Shown one piece after another: positions 57,058 to 64,000 of a stretch of DNA of 64,000 nucleotides. The DNA comes from Orbilia blumenaviensis (Eukaryota > Ascomycota > Orbiliomycetes > Orbiliales > Orbiliaceae): contig JAVHNS010000001.1 in NCBI GenBank assembly GCA_036872755.1, positions 1,054,001 to 1,118,000 on the forward strand, given 5' to 3'. The notes beneath the pieces were generated by a model, which saw only the letters and a program-made list of their open reading frames with translations, was not told the DNA's origin and did no database searches. The position numbers were made by a program, and so were the translations under genes. The first letter of the stretch is position 1. Each line of letters begins with the position of its first letter.

Positions 57058-59237
57058 TGTCTATTAGAAGCTATATCCCCAGGATTGAATTATGTGTCGA
57101 TCTAAAAAAGCATACGGTCTATATATTATATCGGCCAGGTTTTCCGGCGTCAAAGAATAGATGTAGGATAAAAGTTCAATCAAGCTCAAGGATTGCATCG
57201 CTCTCACACACATATACAGACGCACGTGTTTTTCCCCGTTTACTGATCTTCCAGGTACCCGCATCTCACCCGCCCAGTCGCATGACAATGGCGGTTTAGC
57301 CAAATGTACTGGGGGTAAATTGTGGGAACAATTAACAGGTATGTTGCATCGAAGGCGATGGAATTTTATATTAGCCTGTCATGGCCGCTGGACGGGCTGG
57401 TTCCAGGGTGGCATGTTATGGAGAAACAATCTCCGTCCTCGCCTGGCCAAGCATGACTTAACGAAAAACTCGACTGTGGGCCCTTGAATTACGCGGCTGA
57501 GAATGTCGAGCCGATGCTTCGAGGGTTTCGAAGCACAAAAAACCTTTTATAGGGTTTGAACTGCAAGCCATAAAAAAATCCTTTGGGGCCAACATGCAAC
57601 ATTGCATGACATCAGTTTTTTCAATTTGTTACTAGACGTTGAGTAACATTGACGTCGGGTGATAGGAACCTTGAGGGTAGTTGGAAGCCTTTAATTATAG
57701 GGCCGTTAGGCTTCACAGGGCTGCATTTCATATGAAAGTAATCTATCTATATGCCTAACACAGATACTGTTAATTCCAACAATCGACGAGCTGTTTGGTA
57801 TTTTTTGATTTTAATATGTCGGTACAACCAAAAAAATCTCGCACATCATGTTGTCCCACCTGGCGGCTGGGGTGCTAAACAAGTAGCTACAGCAGGGAAG
57901 CAAGCAAGCAGGCAGGCGGGTAAGGAAGGAAGGAAGCATGCCATTGTTGGCCAGATTTCCACCCCTTGTCCCGACATAGCAGTGCAGACATGGTGGTATG
58001 TTCTTTTTTGATTTTTGATGATCTGGGATTTTCTCGCACAGGCCAGGCATAGCAAAAGTACCTACTTAGTAGCATAAAATATGCATACTATGTCAACCAA
58101 GCTCCTACATAGGTTAGCTAGCTCCTGTTCAAGCGTTCATGGGATGATCAATGATAGGATAGATTCGGCCTCGGCCCTTGGGAGGGGAAAAAAAGGTCGA
58201 TTGACAAGGCTATTTGAAATGAAATTGGGGAAAATAAAGACTTGAGGAAGTAAAAAGCTTTGCACATCAATACCCCCATCCTGCTGGCTAGTGGGGATTG
58301 ATATGGATTGGCATGATTGTTAGCGTTCGGTTAGTGAGGGAAGCTGGTGGGTTTTGGAGACAAATGGAGCATCTGCATTGAGACTGTTTGGTATTGGTGC
58401 AGGAACTAGTACCACTTGGTGGTTACTGGAGCTATCTCGAGGACTGTCCCCATGCCCGCCACCAGCTGGCAGCTAGGTTCGTTAGTTACGTTAATTAGTT
58501 CCTTACCCATTCCATTGTGTGCAAATATTTTCACTCTTTCCCCGCTTGATTATTGTGAATGGTGGTGGAATGCACCAGTCCATAAGAGAGGCGTGTTTGT
58601 ATGGAGAGAAAGGAAGAAAAGGAATATTTCTACTTTTGATGATCTCCTTGTGAAGTCGATGAAGTTGATGAAGTGGTGATATATTTTTTATATCGACGAC
58701 CTCTGAAGTAATATTGATACGCAGTATTGATCAACTTCGAGGTGTGAGGTGCCCTGGGAAGTTGTGTTGTCGAATGTGTTGTGCCACAACCACACGGAAA
58801 ATAAGATTGGCAATTTTGGCGTGTGCTCGTTCTCTGCTCCTGTTCCTGTTTCTTCGCCCTCGCCCGTTTTTTCCTCTGCGAACTTCCATTCTCATCCAAA
58901 ACCTCCTCGCCCACCATCACAATCACCACCTCCTCCACCCTCCAAATCCAGCCCTCCTCCACCCTCTCCTATCGCTCTCCCGACCACCGAATACCGACTT
59001 TACTACTATCCTTTCGACCCAGTGGTCTCACCACTTCAATTTTTCCGGCTGGATGACGACTTAGACGGATGCTTCCTTCGGAGAAGCCTTCCCACTGGAA
59101 AATCAAAAAGCCCTGTGCTTGCTCGCTGACAACGCAAATTCGACCCGACCACAAACAAAAAAAAAAGCTCCTGAAGGAACACCTCGGGAATTCTCCCCAG
59201 GGGTCCCTGTAGGACAAAATCTCCCCCACCATTCATC
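57058..59237. other. Intergenic, IRE1 leader
   Basis: No gene is supported. A GCAA/GCAGG/GGAA purine tract is at about 57895-57940. CT/CCTCC-rich DNA at 58840-58990 produces Pro-rich frames that belong to the IRE1 leader. A 116-126 codon pair of frames (58714-59129) lies in this leader and could hold uORFs, but shows no sign of selection. Confidence 0.55.
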
Positions 59238-62200
59238 ATGAGAGCTTTATCGACAGTAGGCATGCGCCGGAGCGTGTCTTTGAATTTTATTATCGCATTG
59301 TTTTTCTGTTTTACGGCTCTGTTGCAGGTCATCGGTGCTGAGAAGGTTGTTCGGAAATCCGCGTACCCGGGAAATTCTGCTTCGAGAAATGTCGACATTC
59401 ATAAACAATTAGACGATAATCTGGCAGAGAAGGAAACACGGCAAGCGAAGGGACATATCATTCCACCAAGTTCTTATCAATCTTCCGACAATAGACGACG
59501 CTCAGTTGCGAAAGAAGATATTGAAAATGCGGGAAGCAGGGGTCCATCCGTTGAGAGTTATGCTGGGGATGTTCCAAGCCCAATCAAACCCGAGGATTCA
59601 CTCGCAACAATTGCCAATCCAATTGTCAACCCGCCCTCAACTCTGTTCGAGCAGGCTGAGAATAGTGCTCGACCTGTCGACCCTTTTACCGGCACCACTA
59701 GATCTCTGTCCGATTGGAAATTGGAGGACCTCTACATCGCCATTTCTATGAATGGCAAGATAACCGCATCAAATCGGACAACTGGTATACACCTTTGGAA
59801 TGTTACGAGTAACAACATCTGGAATGTCACACGCCATTTTGAACCAGACGATGATAACGAAAATGATCTTGATTGGATAATTGAGCCAGGGAATGGAGGA
59901 ACTCTATATTCGCACTCGCTAAGCAATGGATTACAAAAGGTACAACCTATGTTTTGTCGAAACAGATTTTGATATCATTTTTCTAACTTCGATATAGGGT
60001 GCCCTCCAATCAATGAAATACATCTGCGATCACTCCGCCTATCAAGCTAGAAATGGAATGATCTTGAAAGGCACCAAAGACACTGATATCTACACCATCA
60101 ATCCCTTGACCGGAGAGTTCCTTTCCACGAGCAGTGGCAGTATCACAAATGGACTGCCAGACAAGTGCGTCAAACGGACTAGATTAGAAGGTTTAGACGA
60201 CGAAACCGACGAGGAGTGCACTGTTCGTAAAGTTAGCCTTTCTCGAACTGGTAAGATTATTATGTTCTCTATCTACAGTGATGCTTAAGCTGACGGTAAC
60301 CTCAAGATTACACTGTCGAAATTTCACACGATGAAAAGGGGAGATTGTGGACTTTGAGATACACTGAATGGGGGATCGGCTCACAAAATGTTGATCTCGC
60401 CAATCAGTACACGTCCAGCTTCGATAACAAGTACTTCTTCCGGCTCCCAAGTGGCCTCCTCATCTGTCGTGATATAATTACAGGTAGGGTTCCCAATTTG
60501 GTATCGAGTTTATTTTTAGAAATATCGTTGCTAATCCTCTATGGTCGTACAATGAAGGCAAGGAAAAATTTCAAGCGAGATACGATGAAGCCGTCGCTCA
60601 GGCATTTGATCTAGCCAGCAACGTTCATGACAATACTCTTGTGCTGCTGCCTCACCCTAAAGCCCCGTCGCAGGATTTTGGGAGACGAATACTAGCGAGC
60701 CTCGAGGGCGGCAGCGGTGTATTCGCCTTGCCAGACCTCTCACTGCAGGATGGCAGTGGTATCTCTTCAGATGCAGTTACTCTTCCCAACAAGAAATGGT
60801 ATTCAATGGGCCTAAAGGAACGTCGAGACGCCCTTCAAGGGAAGCGTACTATCAAAGGCTTCCAAGCTCCACTTCACCTTGAAGGACCATCGTCCGACTC
60901 GAATACATCGCAGCGATCTGATCCACATGTTGGTAGTGGTGCAGTACCCAAGGCCCGTGGAGAGCCATTGAAAGATAACTCCGCTCTTCAAGTCGTCGCC
61001 CTTGTTATAATGATGTCGCTCATGTGGTTTGCCGGAAGGCACTCTACCGATCTCTCGCTTGCAATTCGCCGGTTCCGCCAGAAGCTCCCGTCACCCCTGC
61101 AAAGTGGCACAACCCGCCAGATCCTAGACATCAGCCCAAACACTCCCATGATCAAGGAAACCTTCACGAACGAGGAAGTACAACAACCTATCGCACCAGA
61201 ACCCGTTCCCATACAGATTGAAACTGAGGTCAAGGAGGTCCAGGTTGTTCTCAAGGAAGAATTACCACCACAGCTCGCTACCGAAATTGAGAACCAGGCA
61301 ACCCCTGATGATTTTGTTGTTGTGCCGGTCCCACAGATTGTTCCTCCTAACAAGAAAGTCGTAACTTTTGCCGATGCTAACGAAGCCGAGGTGAAAGAGG
61401 ACCAAGAAGGAGGATCCGACAATGAAGAACAAAACGATGGGGACAAGTCCACAGCGCCATCTACTCCTAAGAAAGGTAGAAAGCGTGGTGCCCGAGGAAA
61501 TCGGAAGAGGAAGAAGAAGACTCCAGAAGCCGAGACGGAGGAGAAGAAGATGAACGTGAGCGAGCCGGAAGATCTTTCTGGGGGGAAAGCTGGAGTTTCG
61601 ATAATCCGCAATCCTGAGGTGCTGGTACCCGACGAAAATGGCAACGGTCAGGTCGCTGAAGATCTGTTCGTCACAAACACCGTGTTGGGCTACGGCAGCC
61701 ACGGTACTCGTGTCTTCAAGGGAAAATTCGGTGACAGAGAAGTCGCTGTAAAACGTCTTTTTGTCGACTCGTACGACCTTGCATCCCATGAAGTTAACCT
61801 GCTGCAAAAGGTTGACGACCACCCTAATGTTGTCAGGTACTTCTGCCAGAAGCAAACTTCTCTATTTCTTTACATTGCTCTAGAACTATGCCCTGCTTCG
61901 CTGCATGACGTGTTTGAGACACCTCAACACGCGCATATTCTAGAACTGATGAACCCCCCTGAAGTTCTCCGGCAGATGACAATGGGTGTGCAGCACCTGC
62001 ATTCGCTGAAAATTGTCCACCGCGACATCAAGCCGCAGAATATTTTGGTGGCAGAACCCAAACGCAGCCTTCGGGACCCAACGGAAATCAAGCACCCGAA
62101 GATTCTGATTTCCGACTTCGGACTATGCAAAAAGCTCGAAGCCGACCAGAGCTCTTTCCGAGCGACCACGGCACATGCTGCAGGTACATCTGGCTGGCGA

Positions 62201-63049
62201 GCACCAGAACTTCTGATAGGTGAAGCTGGAGATGCAACAATATCTAGCCTATCAGAGCATACCAACGGGTCCACATCCGATTCGTCGGTGCTTGATACTC
62301 TGACGAATAGGCGAGCCACACGAGCCATCGATATCTTTTCGCTCGGGTGTGTCTTCTACTTCGTTCTTACAGGGGGAGGCCATCCATTCGGGGACAGATA
62401 CCTTCGAGAAGGAAATATCATCACCGGCAAGTTCAATCTTTCCGGATTGGAGGTGTTGGGAGATTCAGGATCCGAAGCGAGCGATTTGATTGCAAGCATG
62501 ATTGCCCGAAACCCGAAGGCAAGACCTGATGCTACCACGGTCCTCACACACCCATTTTTCTGGTCAGCAGAGAAAAAGCTTAACTTCCTTCTTGACGTGT
62601 CGGATCGCTTCGAAAAGGAGGAGAGAGACCCGCCGTCCCCCCTACTGCAGAAACTTGAGAGCTATGCGAAGCCAACCTTTAATGGAGATTGGTATAAGAA
62701 ATTGGATAAGGGGTTGATTGACAATCTCGGGAAGCACAGGAAGTATCAGGGAGATAGGATGCTTGATCTTCTTAGGGCTTTGCGAAACAAGGTAAATATA
62801 AATCCCGTGAACTAAGTCTTAACCCCTCAAAACATACAGCTAATGCTTTTTTTTTTCTTTCTTTCTCCTTCACAGAAACACCATTACCAAGACCTACCGC
62901 CAGCTGTTCAAGTGACTGTTGGTCAACTACCAGATGGCTACCTAAGCTACTTCACCTCTCGGTTCCCAAGCCTCCTCGTAAACATGTTTCATCTTGTCAG
63001 AGACGAGATTCAAGATGAAGCCATGTGGAGAACCTACTTTACATCTTAA
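59238..63049 (+). CDS. IRE1: IRE1 unfolded-protein-response kinase/endoribonuclease
   Basis: ER transmembrane sensor that splices HAC1/XBP1-type mRNA. Five exons: 59238-59939, 59998-60250, 60307-60483, 60558-62791, 62876-63049 (1179 aa). Signal peptide at residues 1-34; luminal beta-rich domain (LEDLYIAISMNGKITASNRT; GALQSMKYICDHSAYQARNG); a single membrane segment near 520-540 (VVALVIMMSLMWF). An acidic/basic cytosolic linker includes a Lys/Arg cluster near 690 (KKGRKRGARGNRKRKKK). The kinase has GYGSHG near 752, VAVKRLF, HRDIKPQN near 865 and DFGLCKKL near 897. The KEN RNase domain includes LLRALRNKKHHY and YFTSRFPSLLVNM. The last intron falls within the catalytic RNK/KHH motif. All kinase and RNase key residues are present. 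Confidence 0.97.
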
Positions 63050-64000
63050 AGGCCCTTACAGTCTTTGTCCCTCGCGGGAAAAAAAAAATAAAAATTTATA
63101 CGACGTACATATGTTTCGATTACCGGCATGATGGATTATTATTATCTGAGTTACAGAATCTAGCGTGCACCCGAGGGTTGGGATATTTAGTTTAGACCCC
63201 TCTCTTTTTCCCTTCGTTGTTCATTATTTTCCCTTTCGTTTAGGATGTTGTTCAGTTCAGCATGGCGTTAGCATTGGAGTCATGGAGTGTGGGATATGAT
63301 GTTTCTTTTATTCCTTCCCTTCCTTCCCTGTCCGTTTTACTCTTACCGTTTCCCATCTTTTACTCCGGCTCCTGTCGCAGAAGGCAGGCGCAAAATGGAA
63401 TCCAAAAAACTCCTTCGATTGTTGTTATCATCTATATCCCTTATCTGGTTGTTGATTGTTTATTTTCTCTTTTTTTTTTTTCTTGTCAAAATCAAAAAGA
63501 AACTTTGGGAGCGCAACGGAACATTTTTTTTATAAAAAAGATGGGGGGCGGTTACTATTCAGGATATATGGGACTCGGCCGGTCATTCGTTTACATCAAT
63601 ACAGTACAATTATTTGCAATTGGTTGTCATATGCTTTACTCCTACCGCTCCCACTACCGCGCTTATTTACTCAAAGCTTCTGCTTCTTTAACTGACCTAT
63701 TAGCTGTCTGCTTGGCTGCCTGCCTGCTTTGCTTTGCTCACTATACTATATTTTTATTATATATTATATTTTTACCAGCAGATATTACTCACTATGCAGC
63801 GTTGTATACCGCAAACTGTCGAATGTTCCCCTTCGAATTCCATCTCGAACATTGTCCAGTTTTTTATACAATATTGGGATTTCCTCGCATTTTCCTCGAT
63901 TCCCGTTAAGTAACCAACCTGCCAGCCTTAACGCACCTCGACTTTGCTAAATGTTCAAAAAAATCCTTATTCCTGGCTATATGTGTTAACGTTAACTTTC
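63050..64000. other. IRE1 3' end and window edge
   Basis: T-rich DNA after IRE1. An ATG-initiated 215-codon plus-strand frame (63262-63909) is pyrimidine-driven, alternates with open frames in the other two phases, and carries no motif; it is most likely 3' UTR or spacer. Nothing else is recognised before the window ends. Confidence 0.55.

Noticed and set aside
58749..59129. Pro-rich 126-codon ORF before IRE1
   Set aside because: It is made of CCTCC simple sequence in the IRE1 leader, overlaps other open frames, and has no motif.
63262..63909. 215-codon ATG-initiated plus-strand ORF after IRE1
   Set aside because: Pyrimidine-rich DNA gives Leu/Phe/Tyr/Ser-rich peptides in all three phases; most likely 3' UTR or spacer.

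Overview
This window is nuclear DNA from a filamentous ascomycete (Pezizomycotina). The evidence is short GT-AG introns (about 52-185 bp, with fungal CTAAC/CTGAC branch sites), T/CT-rich leaders, moderate GC, and gene types typical of these fungi. These include PREG/Pho80-type cyclin, BEM46, a peroxisomal 4CL-like ligase, CSC1-type channel, ZIP transporter and IRE1. An early-diverging class such as Orbiliomycetes or Pezizomycetes is possible, but the sequence alone does not settle it. Coding DNA is about 40% of the window. No rRNA, confident tRNA, CRISPR array or intact transposon was seen.

Layout, left to right: BEM46-type alpha/beta hydrolase (+, to 3.1 kb); FAP1/NFX1 RING-R3H zinc-finger protein (+, 4.4-8.2 kb); unrecognised protein (+, 10.2-11.6); HIS1 ATP phosphoribosyltransferase (-, 13.2-14.4) divergent from RPS28/eS28 (+, 15.9-16.6); PREG/Pho80-like cyclin (-, 19.3-20.6) with a long gene-free upstream stretch; secreted low-complexity protein (+, 26.2-28.4); peroxisomal acyl/aryl-CoA ligase (-, 29.1-31.2) divergent from ATP11 (+, 31.8-32.9); ZIP zinc transporter (+, 35-36.9); a roughly 550-bp foldback element (37.36-37.91); unrecognised protein (-, 38.2-40.3); acidic unrecognised protein (+, 42.0-43.4) followed by five copies of a ~32-bp GC-rich repeat; CSC1/PHM7-type channel (+, 44.2-46.9); PCH2/TRIP13 AAA+ ATPase (+, 48.7-50.4); small Cys/His protein (+, 53.5-53.9); CCT2 chaperonin subunit (+, 55.0-57.1); IRE1 kinase/RNase (+, 59.2-63.0).

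Most genes are independent housekeeping functions: histidine synthesis, translation, phosphate signalling, F1-ATPase assembly, metal and ion transport, chaperonin folding, the unfolded-protein response and the meiotic checkpoint. No biosynthetic cluster or defence island is apparent. Exon-intron structures were worked out by hand from splice consensus, reading-frame phase and recalled family sequence, and most resolve to intact reading frames of expected length. The least certain points are the N termini of the BEM46, ZIP and CSC1 genes.

The observations most worth following are the foldback element, the repeat cluster, three introns whose length is a multiple of three and that contain no stop codon (FAP1, and two in CCT2), the optional Pro-rich extension of BEM46, and four lineage-type proteins that I could not assign to any family.
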